A stretch of 64,000 nucleotides of DNA, from assembly GCA_905250025.1 (NCBI GenBank), contig CAJNOJ010000081.1, positions 1-64,000 on the forward strand. Reading direction: 5' to 3'. The notes below the pieces were generated by a model. The model had not been told where the DNA came from. It saw only the letters and a program-made list of their open reading frames with translations, and did no database searches. A program made the translations under genes and the position numbers. This stretch comes from Adineta ricciae. Lineage: Eukaryota > Rotifera > Eurotatoria > Adinetida > Adinetidae. Every line of letters starts with the position of its first letter. The first letter of the stretch is position 1. This document shows positions 25,402-38,749 of the stretch, one piece after another.

Positions 25402-28400
25402 ATGAATGATCCGAATTCAACTCTTCATTGTGTGTCGTCACCAAAATCATCTGGGTAAGTCATTTCTATTCAACACACTTTCACTTCTATGCTGCGTATA
25501 TTCTCATCGTTACGAAAGGACAGACGATACTTACTAAATTAAAAAAGCAAGTTCACATTGAAATTTGATGAAAATAATTTGAAAAAAAAAACTTAATGAC
25601 TAGAGGACCTTTTTATTGTAATGATGATGAATTGGACAGAATATACATATATTTTTATGTAAGCACTTTCACGATGTTAATGTGTTATAGGCCAGATACA
25701 GCATAAAGTAAGACGAGTGGGAGAGAAAAAAGAAAGGCAAGCGCATTTGAAAATAAATACGTATGAGAACATTATGTGACCAGAGTACATCGTATACAGT
25801 GGCAAGATTTGAGGATAGAAGAACTGTTTACATGAAAAGTAACAGGGGGTTCGAGACTAAAACTGACGAAGGACGTCATAACTCATAGAACAGAATCGCA
25901 ACAAGGAGAAAGAGAGAACGAGTATGTACGAAAAAAAAATCGAAGAAATCATGTATAGACAATATTCCTGAAGAAAACTAGCAGAAAAACGTTTTCTTTT
26001 CTTCGAGAGCAGAGCGGAGAGTTCTATGAAAAGAAACCATATAGAATAGAATCAGATCTCTCATGTACGTCTTCATTATTAACATTCTCGACGATGTTCA
26101 TCATTTAATAGTGAAGAATACTCAGCGACAAGAGACTAACATCTATTCGAATCAGTTCATCTGACCTTGTTCATCGAACAAACACCAGCTGGTACTTAAC
26201 GAATTAGAATGTCAAATTCTGTCGTCGATAACTAATTCAATCCTTGAGCATTTTTATCGTATATATCGATATAATATTTTCTATCTTTCGCTCTAATCGT
26301 CTAGTCAAATAAAATTTCTAATCAATGTCTTAATATTCTTTCGTTTAACCATCTTCATAACGGCAAGATTTATTGTCTTGATTAACCAGTATTCTTCTTC
26401 GATAATTAGACATTTCAATTACCATTGTACATATGAAAGAGATACATTCACCTGAGCCATCTTTCGGGGGCAGGGAAGAAGGTCGTGTCAATTCATCGTT
26501 CGTCACTTTTTTTTTATTTTCACTAGAAATAATCATTGTCGTCATCTGTTCGAAATTATCCGAGGGCCAGCTTCTTTCTCGTTGCTCATTAGTACACACG
26601 TAGGTGTGCATATGTATACAATGAATTGCTCGTTTTAGACGTAATCAAAAGCGACAAGAATTTTGGAATGGGACACTTGTAGATGATTACAATTTTCTCA
26701 TGTCGGAAGAATTGATTTGTCATTGTAAAGTAAGATACGAATATTCCGGAAAATCTGTGTATATCGTTTGGTTGTTTAGAGTTCTTTCGGCGAACCATTT
26801 ACTTCTTTGAATGATCTTGCAGTTCATCATGTGTCTTACAATGAATTTGAAAAGCAATACGTCGAATTGTCGGAATGGTGTAGCAAAATCTCCAGTATAG
26901 TCACGCAGATTTCCTCGAATACATTGACTTGTTATCTTCGACAAGTAGGTGTACTTTGGAAAGTCAACATCCGAGAGAGAAAGAAAACGATTTCGATTTA
27001 GAAATATTATGAAGAATTGTATGAACAAGGTCTAATGCGTTTGAGGATGTTCAATCAGTATGCGAGTAAACTGATTGAACGTTTTCCTGAAATCAAACTT
27101 GTCATTGAGAAGAAAATGGAAATGATTTGTCAGATATGGAATGACCTCGAAGCGCGTTTTATTGGTTATTTAGACGAAGATTTCGATCAAATTGTTCAAG
27201 GTTTGTTGAACAACGATCAACGCTGTTCGCCTCTCATCACGCCTATAATGTTTTATTTATCGTAGATTTACATAATGAATTATTTTTATTCGAAGAATGG
27301 ATTTATGAAATAGAAGAACAATTAATTCGATTGAATTCGAATCGAAACGAGAAGATTTTATCGGATGATATTCAAGACTTAACGGTAAAAACGAATTCAT
27401 TAAACTTTACCGAAGAAACAACGAGTGGGACATTTCGTTCATTTAGAAATTGCAAGAAGAAATCAAATCGAAAAACAGCGGAATATCATCTGTCATTGAA
27501 ATTTGTCAACGACTAAAGAAAGATTATCACGAGCAAAGCAACAGAATTCCGATCGATTACGCCAGTGATCTTGAAAATAAATGGCATCAGATATGGATTA
27601 ATGCAATGGAAATACAATGTAAATTAGAAGAACGACTCAAAGTAAGAATATCTATTTTCATATTTGCGATGTGCCTATCAAAAAGAGAGAGAGAGAGAAT
27701 GTGATCATTTACGACATACATATTCGAAAAAAAAACACGAGCTAAATCACAAATGTAACTCATGCCATTTACCCATTTTCTATCCAGTCGTTATGTATTC
27801 GACATGTCGTCACTTCTCAAATGACATGCACGTTCACGATGAAGAAGACAGTAACTAGTAGCATGAGGTATTCTACAAAGAACGTATTCGGTTAACTAAG
27901 AAAATGACCTGTGGTTGTCATTTGCTTCTCCCTCTTCTCTTCTCATCAATTATAAAACGCAACCATTCAGATTTCTTTTGCTTACATCTTGTGTTACGTT
28001 ACTTTCGTTTCTCTCTTTTTCTTTTTGTGTTCACTGTCTAATCATTCCATGCCTCATATTGACTTGATGAAATGGACGGAAGAAAACGTTTTTTTACTTA
28101 TGATAATTGCCGTTTTCTATCAATTATATGGTTATTTTAAGTAAGTTTTCATTTGTTGCTGTTGAAATGAAATCGAGAAGTATCAAAATGAAATTAAACA
28201 CACATTAGAACGCTATGTTACCTGACACATTTCAAATAAAATGTAAAAGGAAGAGAAAATTGACGGCGAACTTGCGCCTTTTTTCTTCTTCTATTCATAG
28301 AAACTTATTAATTATTACTTTACATTACAATTGAACAGGCCACTAATAATAAATAATGGTCCTTCTGTTCCTTGTCTTTGTGTCTAAGAATAATTCACAA

Positions 28401-31400
28401 GTATCTGGCAAGTTGATCTCTTTTGTTTCAATAAGAGAACGGCCGATCTGGTGCGTTCAGCAAATGATTGACCGACATTTATCATAAAGAATAAAGGAGA
28501 AGCAGAAGGAAATGATGTTCATCTTCGAGATTGTGTCAGCTTGTTATTTATGCTTGTGTTGGCATATGTTCGCTACTCTTTTCGTTGTATACAGTTTCTT
28601 GTTGCTACTTATACATTCAATACTAAAGCATTTCAGTAAACAGTAAAACAATCACCTTCTTACATTTGCGTGCGTGTCATCATCAGAGAACATCGTTCAT
28701 TCGAGTTTCTTTTCTTTCTTAATCGTCTGCTCAGTGAATAGATTGTTTATCGAAGAATAACAATAGATTTGCTTGTGTGTTTAGGAGACAAAAAAAAAGA
28801 AAATTGAAGTCGCGTCATAGCAGCAGTAGACAGACATCATAATTGGATACATGCGTAGACAGGGAGAGGGAGGGACGACAAGAAAAACGAAAAATAATTT
28901 TTCAATCAACTCTCTTTCTCTTCATCGCCTGCCTTTTTCCTTTGTTCAGATATAAATAGAATCATGGTCACTGGCATTGATTTATATTAGTTAATGCAAT
29001 AAAGATCGATAGACTTGTCGAATAACAACATATTATTGTCGATGACCATGAAAGTCGTTTTGTTCAAGTATGTTCTGTGTTAAGCATATTACTCATAATA
29101 ACTCGTTTTCTCCTGTCAGATTTACACCTATTATGGAGTTTTATATCCCTTCCTTTCTTGTGTGTGTGTGTGTATACGTATACGTCATAATGCTAGTCGA
29201 CGGATTTGCGCTTGGATACTATTGCTTATTCGTTGAGGAGAAAATGAATGGATGACTGAATGAGTGAGTGATGATAACAGTACAACGACGAAGGCTGATA
29301 TAGCCTGTCAAATGGACAGAGAGGAAGTATAGTAGAAATAGAGACATTGGTTACATAAGCGCCCTTTTTTCTCCTCAATTCATATTCTCGAATTTCCTTC
29401 TGTACTCGTTCTTGCTTAATTGAACATTGTATGTTCCCTCCGAGTAACTAGAATATCAGTAATATATACAGGTGAAGACAACACCGAAGAAAAGAAAAAG
29501 TTCATTAACCTTCACTGAAACTATCATTTAAAATCGTGCAAAAATTTGATTTTCAATTTCATTTGTCTTCTTCAGCAATCAACTTCACTTTGCTCAACTG
29601 ACGACGACGACATCATACCATTCAATTCAAGTGAATACGAGAAAATTTCCTTAGCTTCATCCAATACAAGCAGTATTGAACATCTCCACACATCCGTCTG
29701 CAATCGAAAACGCCCGAGATCGCCTGATATTAAACCAAACATTTGTACGATATCGATCCAATTCAATCAACCGATGGCCAAATCTACTCAACGAATGTCA
29801 CTCACGGTCTTACCAACTCTTTCTCCTTCAACGTTTTATTATTCGTTGACAAATATCAACGATTATGATGATGATACTGGCATGCGAAAAAAACAGAAAC
29901 GAACGTCGTCGAAATTGGACATTGGCTATGCGAGTGGAGATGATTTCGAGAAAAAGTCTTGTTTTCTAAGAAAGAAAAGTCACAGCGACTATTCAATTCA
30001 CACGAAACCAACAAATCTTATTTTGTCCAAACGAATACATTCATTACCATCGTTTACTTGCAATCAAGTCTTGCCTGAATGGTGGCGACATTCTATTACA
30101 TCAGCATACGATACATGTTCAAATCCGGATATCGACACAAGTATCGAAGAAAAGAAGAAATCATCGAAAAAGCCATCACTACTAATCTACAGTAAAAAAT
30201 ATACGAAATTTGAATCGAAAACATCAGCCACATCGAATTCGTACGATGCCAGTGGAGAATATACAGATGCCGATCAATCGGAGAATGATGTCGATGCTTT
30301 GTCATCGTCATCGCCGACGCATTACTATCGAAATTCGGAAGCTTTATTTTACAATCGTTATACTACAACAACGACAGGTTATTCGTCCGATATTGAAACG
30401 ACAACAAATCCATCGGAGATCGAACATGAACAATCATCGTGCACAGGTAGGAGAAGAAAAGCAAGAGATGCGAACGCTTATTCTGTCTGAGAACAAGTTC
30501 CAATCAGCCGAAGAGAATGTATTCAGATAATATATAAGCATCGAATCAACATTTCATACGAAGTGTAACCGATAGAAAAACTCTCAGCAACTACAGATGG
30601 TCGTTTTACTTTCATAAAAGTAACTTAATGATACATTGTTGAACAAAATGATATTCGTGTGATTGATCTATTCTATTGTTTGTAAATCATACTGATATTA
30701 TCAATCGTATACCTTACTTTCAACTACTACTAATAGTGTTCGACTTCAATAACATTTTTTTTGATGATTATCGTGTATCCTTTTGTCTTCTATTGATATC
30801 GATCGAATAGCAAATTGAGATCGTATCTCATCGTGCGTTTCGCAGAACGTTGATTTCATTATGCAAACGTAATTTTCGAAATAGTTCTTATTGACTTTTC
30901 GATAATAGGAAGAGAATGAAAGGCTTAAACTTTTTACTGCCTCGAAGAATGGCAATACTAAAGATTACATCATATCTTTATTTTCTTTTATATCCCATAG
31001 GTGAAGTGTCTCAGATGAACAGTGATAAATTAACTCTCCCATCAACAGTTATTTCAAATGGTATGTTTCTCTCTTCGTCCTCTCAGCATCGATCTCGTTA
31101 TCTGTTTTGTTTAGGAGGTGAATCGCTCACAACAGTAACTACAACTGATAAAATAGAAGCATCGGAACCATGTTGGGATGGTTATCAAGTAAATCGAATG
31201 TTTGTCTTCGTTCTGTTCATCTGTTTTATCTCTTTCAGAGTCCGTTATTCTATCCATTGAATTCTCAAGATATTGATACCATCGAATCGACATTGAAATG
31301 GGATGATCAATTTTTCGAAATGGATCAATTGTACAATTCTTCGTCCGATGATGACATACAACATCCGACTGATAATTCCAATCATTTTCTTCGGGTAATA

Positions 31401-33014
31401 CTATTCAAAAATCAATCGTCTAGGGGGAAACCATAGAATAACGACTAGTTATGATAACATCATTACATAAACAGAGTTTTGATTAAATCTTCGTCGATAA
31501 TCGGACTTTGAAAAGAATAAATGCGAACGTTGATAAGAAGGAGGAGAGGTCACACGCTCATGCTTTCCTTTTCCTAATTTGTGCCCTATTGAGCACAACA
31601 GTTCTAACCAGACACATTACTCATTCTAATGAGAGATATGTACCAATGCAGATAATTTCCCTTTTTCTTTCTTTCAGTTCTATAGGAAATGAAAGGGCAT
31701 GGAAGAAACTACGATGAACTTTCTTTTCATCATGTATGCGTACAAAAAAAAAAGGAGACATCGAGTGCCATTGGTAATTAAAGGTGATGAGAAATACGGT
31801 CGTTGTTTCTCCTTCAGTCTGAGTCGAATTTTGTCGAAATGATTTCAATAGAACTTTTCTTCATCGTTAATAAACGATGAAAATTATATGCAATTAAGTG
31901 TATCATTCTCTACGGTTCATTAAATTTACACCATTTGCATCGAAAAAGTTTGTTGTTTTCTTATTAAGCACTATTAATGTGTTGGATGTTTTGTTTTTCT
32001 AATCATGAAGATTATTCATTACTCTCGGCCAACGCACACTAATCATTTTTCCTTTAACCTTTTGTTTTTACATAAATACACCTTTAGGGCTACTTGTAAT
32101 CCATCCTTCTCATTAATTTCTCTTGACACCCTCAGGAAAAGATCTTGTGCTCATTCTTGATCATATTTAGACAAACAATTGTTCATCATTACTAATCTCG
32201 AGATTATCAAATAAGCAACAGTTCGATTCCGATTCCGATCTGGACGATTTCAATTATGTGATTAATGAGACCGAACGACAATTGAACAAAACTCGACAAA
32301 GTTTGGAGAAGAAAAAACGCCGACAGCAAGCACCATCCTCATCGCAAACGACTGACCACAGCCAACGAAAACTTGTATTCGTATATATAATACATATCGA
32401 GGTTAAGTTGCTCTCATCGTTGTTCTCTTTTATCTAGGACGAAATCCATCGAACTTGTGAAACGAATATTCAGTGCATTCAACAAATTTTAACAAATCTT
32501 CATCATTCAACCAATTCTCGTTTGAACAATACACAAGTCATTGAATTACTAGAAAGTATGCATAAATCATTGCTTGTATTAATCATGATAGGCACAATTG
32601 TTTTATTTATTTAACATCTGAACACTTTCTTCCTCTCTTTCTTTCACTTGACAATAGCACGAGTCAATCTTTTATTCTTAATCAATTGAATTAAATCAAT
32701 ATGTATGTGCTCGATTACAATAGAATGTACTTTCTCCTAATGTACTCCGAATCTGCTGACCAGAAACAACGGCACGCGGTCGGATATCCATCACTATTGA
32801 CTTGAAATTGATGATAATTACTAGGGATCTCTCTGTCTGCTGCATATGCTTGTTTTTCCAATCATTATAAACGACGTGTACGATCATGCATGTAGAGACA
32901 CGTACAATTGCGATCCCTTTCTCTTTCATTCTCTCTTTGCGTGCTTCTTTTTTTCTCCCTCTCTTTTCCTCCCTTATGCGATATGTACTACTACGCTTAA
33001 GTGATGTCCTTCGA

Positions 33015-33045
<31 letters not shown>

Positions 33046-35547
33046 AGAAACACTACAAAAGTACAACTGCTACTATATCCTCATTGTCGTTAATAAAGAA
33101 GAGAAAATTGTACACGTTCACTTATTTCCTTCCTCGGCTAGAATCAGCTAAACCAAATCATGTAAGTCTTTTGTTCGATTACGTCACTAAAGTTCAAAAT
33201 GTTAAGCTGCTTTAATTATTGACCTATTTGTTCGATTTGACTCATTACTATTATCATCATCGATGTAGGTGACAACTTTCGTTGTCTCTCTCATCATATA
33301 GATTCATAGGTTTTATTTAATCTCTCCTATTCGTTACGCCGCACATAAATCTCATTTCACACCATGTGAAACATATCGTCGTATGTGTACATATATATAT
33401 ATACATATATATCTATGTGCAGATGGATCTGTCACTGTTTTGTATATGTTAGATGTATCATCATTACATACTTGTTTCGATAACTTTGGGAGAAATTTCT
33501 TTTCTTGTGAAAACAATGAACAATAAGAAGAATATGTTGATTAGAGGTCTAATAACATTCTCATTGTTGATTCTTTATTTCTAGCTTATTTATCTGATTG
33601 GTATGCCATGCGACGGCAAGTCAATGATGCTCGACCCTGTTCACGACATTTCCTGTATTTATCTCAAGAACTTATGAAGCTACGTGTTCGTTTTGATGAG
33701 CAATTATCTCCTATCAATACAACATTTAATCCTTCATGGTTCGAAAATCATTCATTTGATGAATTAAAAGAACGGATTTATTATGAAATTGAATTAGATA
33801 AAGAAAATCGTCAAGTAAAAGTCGATAATCATCGCGTTTACATTCGATCGTCTTCATTTTTTTGTTTTGATTAGAAACTCAATGTATTTTATACCGATCT
33901 CGAACAAATTGAAGAAAATTTAAGGAACTATCGTCTGTCGTATCCAGATGGACCATCATCGTTCACCATCGACGAGCAACTGCATAATATACATTTAGCA
34001 GTTGATCAATTGACGAATAAGTAAACGCACGTTGATCGATCATATCGATTTAAAACGAAGTCATTCCTTTTAGGATGGATTCCTATCAAATTCAATTGCG
34101 AACATTATCGACAATGATCAATAATCTCGTTCCTATTGAATATCACATCGAACAAAAGTTAACAACAATGGATTATCCTGTAAGATTGACTCGATTTGTT
34201 GTTCATTTTTCGAAGAAATCTTGTTTTGATTAGAATGAATTTCATGAAGTGCAAACATTAGTCGATAATTACGCTCGAATGATTCCAATGAATGAGTTCT
34301 ATGAAATTGTCAAACATCATTGTGATTACAAAATGGACATCTATCGGAAAATTTTAAATGATTATATACGCAAACAGGAGAAACACGTGTCGTTTGATGG
34401 TTCGATAAATTTCAACAATAACAATTCGACAAATATCAATTCGTCAACATCATCAACATCATCGTCGGTATCGTCGACACCACAGCAACCGTACATGAAC
34501 GAGTATCATCGAAATAAAACGACCCTTTCGAATAAATTTAGGGCAAAAGAAACGCGAGATAGTCAACGTAAGTTGCATACGCTGCACGTCACGAATTAGT
34601 TCGATTTTTTAGCTCTCGAACAATTAGAGTCATCTATCTTGATGTCACGTATTTTATTAGAATAGACAGGGCAAGGTGAAACCAATCAATTTTCGTTTTT
34701 TCGATTCGAGCAGACGTAGTCAAAAGGAAAGAGAACTGAGACGGAGAGATAACAATACAGTGATTCATATTCACACCACTATTGTTTTGGGTTTTTTTTT
34801 TCTATCATAGAAAATTTCACGGCTAACGAAACATCAAATAAACAAAGTACAACATCTTCGTATATATCTGATGATTGTAAAGTATTGTACATCGAAACAG
34901 TTATTGAAGTAGCTAAACCAGTCTACTACGAGCGTACTACTGATACGATAACAACAAAAGATACGCAATACCATCATCACACATCTAACCATTCCCAACG
35001 AACAGCCACATTCAATCGAAGTAAATATCTAATGGACAAGAATAACAATCATCATCACCCGCAGCAAGGAGATTCGACCGATGACGATACTTCTAATAAA
35101 CCGGTGCACATTCTACCAGCGGTTGTACGACGTCATTCAAATAAAAGCCATTCGAAACAACAAGGCGATAGTGGAATTGAATATGATCAGACATCATCAT
35201 CTTCAACGATATGTAACCAATCAACAATGAAAGATCAGCTACTCTTCCCACCAGCAGCTACAGACGTTGACGAACCATCACCTTCATCACTTCTTCGCAA
35301 TATAAGAAAACAAACCGAAACGGGTGTTTCTAAACCATCAACACCGATTCATTGGAATCAAACACAATCCTCTCGGAATCGTTCGAAAAACCCATGGTTT
35401 CGTTCGTTGTTAGTTGGTCTTTTCATCTTACTCCTTCTATTTTTTGTTTATCTTTCCGGACTTGATCGTTGTTCACGTTCATCCATCATCAGAACTATTG
35501 TTCGATCCATCATCTCAATTGAAAACGAAGGTTTACCGACAATTTAA
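25402..35547 (+). CDS. KASH-like (nesprin/Klarsicht-type) tail-anchored protein
   Basis: Seventeen exons join in phase: 25402-25454, 26639-26729, 26780-26944, 27002-27200, 27266-27384, 27447-27641, 29576-30446, 31001-31060, 31115-31188, 31239-31394, 32216-32374, 32438-32555, 33585-33814, 33875-34020, 34074-34179, 34234-34567, 34811-35547. They give 1270 residues. Residues 50-274 and about 690-990 are helical blocks with spectrin-repeat character. Residues 275-680 are Ser/Asp-rich and disordered. One hydrophobic helix (LLVGLFILLLLFFVYL, about 1224-1241) follows a basic RNRSK segment, and 28-30 residues remain after it. That tail has a Cys 25 residues from the end and finishes GLPTI, close to the KASH pattern (Cys about 24 from the end, terminal PPPT). 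KASH proteins anchor in the outer nuclear membrane and bind SUN proteins. Assignment rests on architecture, so it is tentative. Confidence 0.68.
27951..27957 (+). promoter_or_regulatory. TATA box inside KASH intron 6
   Basis: A clean TATAAAA lies 98 bases upstream of the ATG of a candidate micropeptide, inside the 1.9 kb sixth intron of the KASH-like gene. Confidence 0.35.
28049..28959 (+). CDS. Candidate nested 33-residue membrane micropeptide
   Basis: Two exons in the sixth intron of the KASH-like gene, same strand: 28049-28140 (ends AA before gtaagt) and 28950-28959 (after ttgttcag, stop TAG). The join is in phase and gives 33 residues: a short polar start with MKWTEEN, one hydrophobic helix (VFLLMIIAVFYQLYGYF) and a KYK end. 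A TATA box lies upstream and AATAAA at 28998-29003 downstream. The size and layout are like those of sarcolipin or sarcolamban, the micropeptides that regulate the SERCA calcium pump, but no sequence homology can be claimed. It could also be an alternative first exon of the host gene, or chance. Confidence 0.3.
28998..29003 (+). terminator. Poly(A) signal inside KASH intron 6
   Basis: AATAAA lies about 40 bases after the stop of the candidate micropeptide. It supports, but does not prove, a short transcript ending inside the intron. Confidence 0.3.
33015..33048. repeat. AAG microsatellite in a KASH-gene intron
   Basis: A run of about ten gaa/aag units in the intron between coding exons 12 and 13. 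Confidence 0.85.
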
Positions 35548-36240
35548 CACACATTCTATACATATGGATATATCCGTTTTGTTATTCTAACCATTTTCTT
35601 TAGTACCGATTTTTTTCTCTTTTTCTTCTGCAGTTTTTCGTATGCCGCCTTTTGTACAGCTTGTTTCATTGACAACTGTTTATATATGTATTTTTTGTTC
35701 TGTTTTTACGATGTGTCTTTAACACAGAAAAAAGCAAAATATCAGACTGGTTGTTTGTTTTTCAAAGAATATATTCTAGACAATGAAGTCGAAAAACAAA
35801 AAAAATAGCCGGAATGTGTACGTCTAGTTGACGATCGTTGTTCTACTTCGTACGATTCACGAAAGAACGTAGGGCACGTCATTTTTGCGAACTGATAAGA
35901 AAATAAAAACAATCGGTCAAAGATTGACAACATTGTTTCATGTACGTGTAAAGCGCGACTGTCTATATGGTACGAAAGGATTACACAAGAGTCGATCGTT
36001 GCCTTTGATGTTGTTTTTCTTTGCCTCGAAACATATGATAACATCATAGCATGTGTTTATTCAATGTAATACAGACATGAATTGTGGCCAAAGACAGTTC
36101 AATTTACCTTTACTATGTGAACATTTAAATCGATTAAATCTCCATTCAATCGTTTCGTTTAGAACAGTCGACGTTAAAAGCAAAATAATGTACACAATTC
36201 TATCAAAATAGAATTCATCATGTTTTTTTTGTAGAATTTC
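35548..36240. other. Convergent 3' flanks of the KASH-like and kinase genes
   Basis: The two genes end towards each other here. AATAAA on the plus strand at 35902-35907 may serve the KASH-like gene. No coding exon is recognised. Confidence 0.5.
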
Positions 36241-36246
36241 TTTATT
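36241..36246 (-). terminator. Poly(A) signal of the kinase gene
   Basis: TTTATT on the plus strand reads AATAAA on the minus strand, 38 bases downstream of the kinase stop codon. Confidence 0.5.
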
Positions 36247-36283
36247 AATTAAACAAAATAGCACAATAGGAACGCGGAATCGA

Positions 36284-38663
36284 TTATTGTGTTTGATATG
36301 CTTTCCAGACAGGGTCATTTCGTTGTGTTGTCAGCCATCTCGGCGAGGGGCTGATTTCTTGGTGATCACCTACGTGATGGCTTGCTCGTCGTTCGATTTC
36401 ACGTAGATCTCTATACAATTGTGGATCTGTAAACCAATCGTGAAAAAGAACAGTCTAGAGAACACAGAGGAAATGTTCATAACTGTTTCAAAAACTTTGT
36501 TTCGCTTACATTTGATTTAGCACGTAAGTTAATGTCAACTACTAAGAGGTGTTTATCGATGAGATCTTGAGCGAAGTCGGACACATAGGCCCAGCGTTCA
36601 TCGTGAAAAATGGCTTTTCTTTGTTCGATAATTTTGTTATAATTAGAACAATCTTTCTCAGAAAACGGTAGAGTACCAGATAGAGCAGCATACATGACGA
36701 CACCTGCACTCCACATATCAGCTAATCGATTATAGCCAGGTTTTGGATTGTGCATTTCAGGAGGACTGTAAACTTTCTAAAAACAAAATGACTAGTTCGA
36801 ATGACATTGTTCCGTGTATTCGTCTTACCGTGCCCGCAAATGTTTTACGAAAAGAGTGTTCTCCGATGACTCTCGAGTACCCGAAATCAGCTAGTTTAAC
36901 AAGAGGGAAGTCGCGACGATGATCGATGCCATTTGGCATTTGCTGACCGTTCGTCAGTGGTACCGGTTTAAGTAAACATAGAAGGATATTTTCACATTTG
37001 ATGTCCAAATGAGTACATTCATTATCATGAAGATATCTTAACGCGACGATGACCTGATAGATGAGCATTTTGGCTCCTTCTTCGTCGAGGTAGCCATTTT
37101 GTTGCTTCGTTATGTATTCACACATGTCCGTCTGCAAACGCTCAGTAACGATATAGAGAGCATTGTGACGTTCGTAATAGGCTTCCAATTTGAGAATATT
37201 TATCTATAATGAAGGTGAATGAAATCTAGGTTTAGTTTGTTATGCGTGATGACACACTCACATGATTGAATGTGTATAAATGTTGAACCTCATCATTGAT
37301 TCGTTTGATTTCTTGCTCACTGCAGTTGTCTTTTTCAATAATTTTCACAGCTCGCGGCTCTTTAGTTGCTTTTTTTATAGCTCCAACTACTCGTCCAAAG
37401 GCACCTATTGTAGCAAGAGCACGATAGGAACACGTTTTACTGCTTTTTTTGTCACTTACCCTGCCCAATTTTTTCTCCAGTTAATATATAGCGATCGTGC
37501 AGTTCTGCTTCTCCGAGTTGAAAGATACTTTTCGTAACCTGTAGCTTACGTGGACGATCGACATCTGACTTTGGACTAGTTGTCCTAGGTGTTGAATTGT
37601 TAGTCGATGTTGACGCAGCCGAAGATGCTGAAGACGAATTTATCGATGCTTCCCATTGATCTCGAATGGACATATAGAATTGAGCTGTTTCCATTTGTAA
37701 CCCTCCTGAGTCTGTTTTCTTCCCAACACTGATGATAAACTTGTTACGTATGTGAATTTCAAATATACTGTCACTGTGCGGCATTCGATCGGTCAGAACC
37801 AGATCTTGGATATCAACGAAAGAGAATACCAGGTCATCGTTACTTGGGATTATCTTGTCGCCGGCCACATGTTTCGTTGATAAATTTGTTGACATACTTA
37901 TTGCGCTTGGTGTTAGACGAAACAGGTATCGTCTATAGTTATTTGTATTACGAATGCAGGCTGGGAAGATACCTTTATCAATAATGGTAACAGAACTAAT
38001 ATCCGCCGATGCTTCTTTGACAGAGGGTATGAGATTACGAGCCGACTTGGGTGTATCTGCCGAGACAGAGTTTCGAGGAAAGGGATTGATAATCAACAAC
38101 ACGGGCACTGCTTTTGCAGCTTTATTATTCTGATTTTGATTTTCGGCGACTGGGCAGTCATCTTCAAGAAATGGTGCACAGTCTTTGTGGAATGCAAGCC
38201 GACATTTGCTGCAGCGGTATCCTTGCTTGTAAAGACCTGCAATAAAACGTGTGCACTTCGCACAGAATGTCGGCACATGAAATTGACATTCGTATAGACA
38301 ATGAGGTCTATCATCGGACTCGACCGGTACTAAGATAATCTCGACCAAGGAGTTTTGTTCCACGTCGGCCGAGCAACGAACCGGTGTGATCTCAAAATCG
38401 GATGAGGAAATACGATATAAATTGAGCACAAATCGGCCATTAGGTTTGGTATTCTTCGCAGAACTGAGAATTTCTGGTATCCACTTTTCTGCATCGCCAT
38501 AAATCTGTTCTATGATAGGATTGGCTGGATTCGTACCCGAATATTCCCGATCAGTTTGGTGTAAGCCATACTTTAACGTCGTCTGTATCGTGCGCGCGCT
38601 TAAACTAGCGTACACACTGACTCGCTGCTGCTGTTGTGACGGCGCTGGTGTGTTTGTAGCCAT
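36284..38663 (-). CDS. Protein kinase D-like Ser/Thr kinase
   Basis: Five exons on the minus strand (38663-37460, 37404-37262, 37203-36829, 36776-36510, 36454-36284) give 719 residues. PKD acts downstream of diacylglycerol and PKC at Golgi and plasma membranes. One C1 zinc finger with the complete H-C-C-C-C-H-C-C pattern spans about 121-172, and a PH-like domain about 215-345. The kinase (about 390-660) has GQGAFGRV, AVKIIEK, catalytic HLDIKCEN, DFG, and an activation loop GEHSFRKTFAGT that matches the PKD loop GEKSFRRSVVGT with one Ser kept and one changed to Thr. The APE motif is SPPE. The end LYRDLREIE matches the PKD tail. It is shorter than vertebrate PKD (about 880-910) because only one C1 is present. 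A 5' UTR intron lies at 38687-38749. Confidence 0.85.
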
Positions 38664-38749
38664 TGAGTGATGAATGAGACTATTTTCTACACAAAATTTG
38701 CCCAAAAATTATAGATGATGAAGATTTCTTCTTATATTTCAGCACTCAC

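Noticed and set aside
31508..31717. 69-codon ORF with a hydrophobic stretch in a KASH-gene intron
   Set aside because: No promoter or poly(A) signal pair flanks it, unlike the candidate at 28049.
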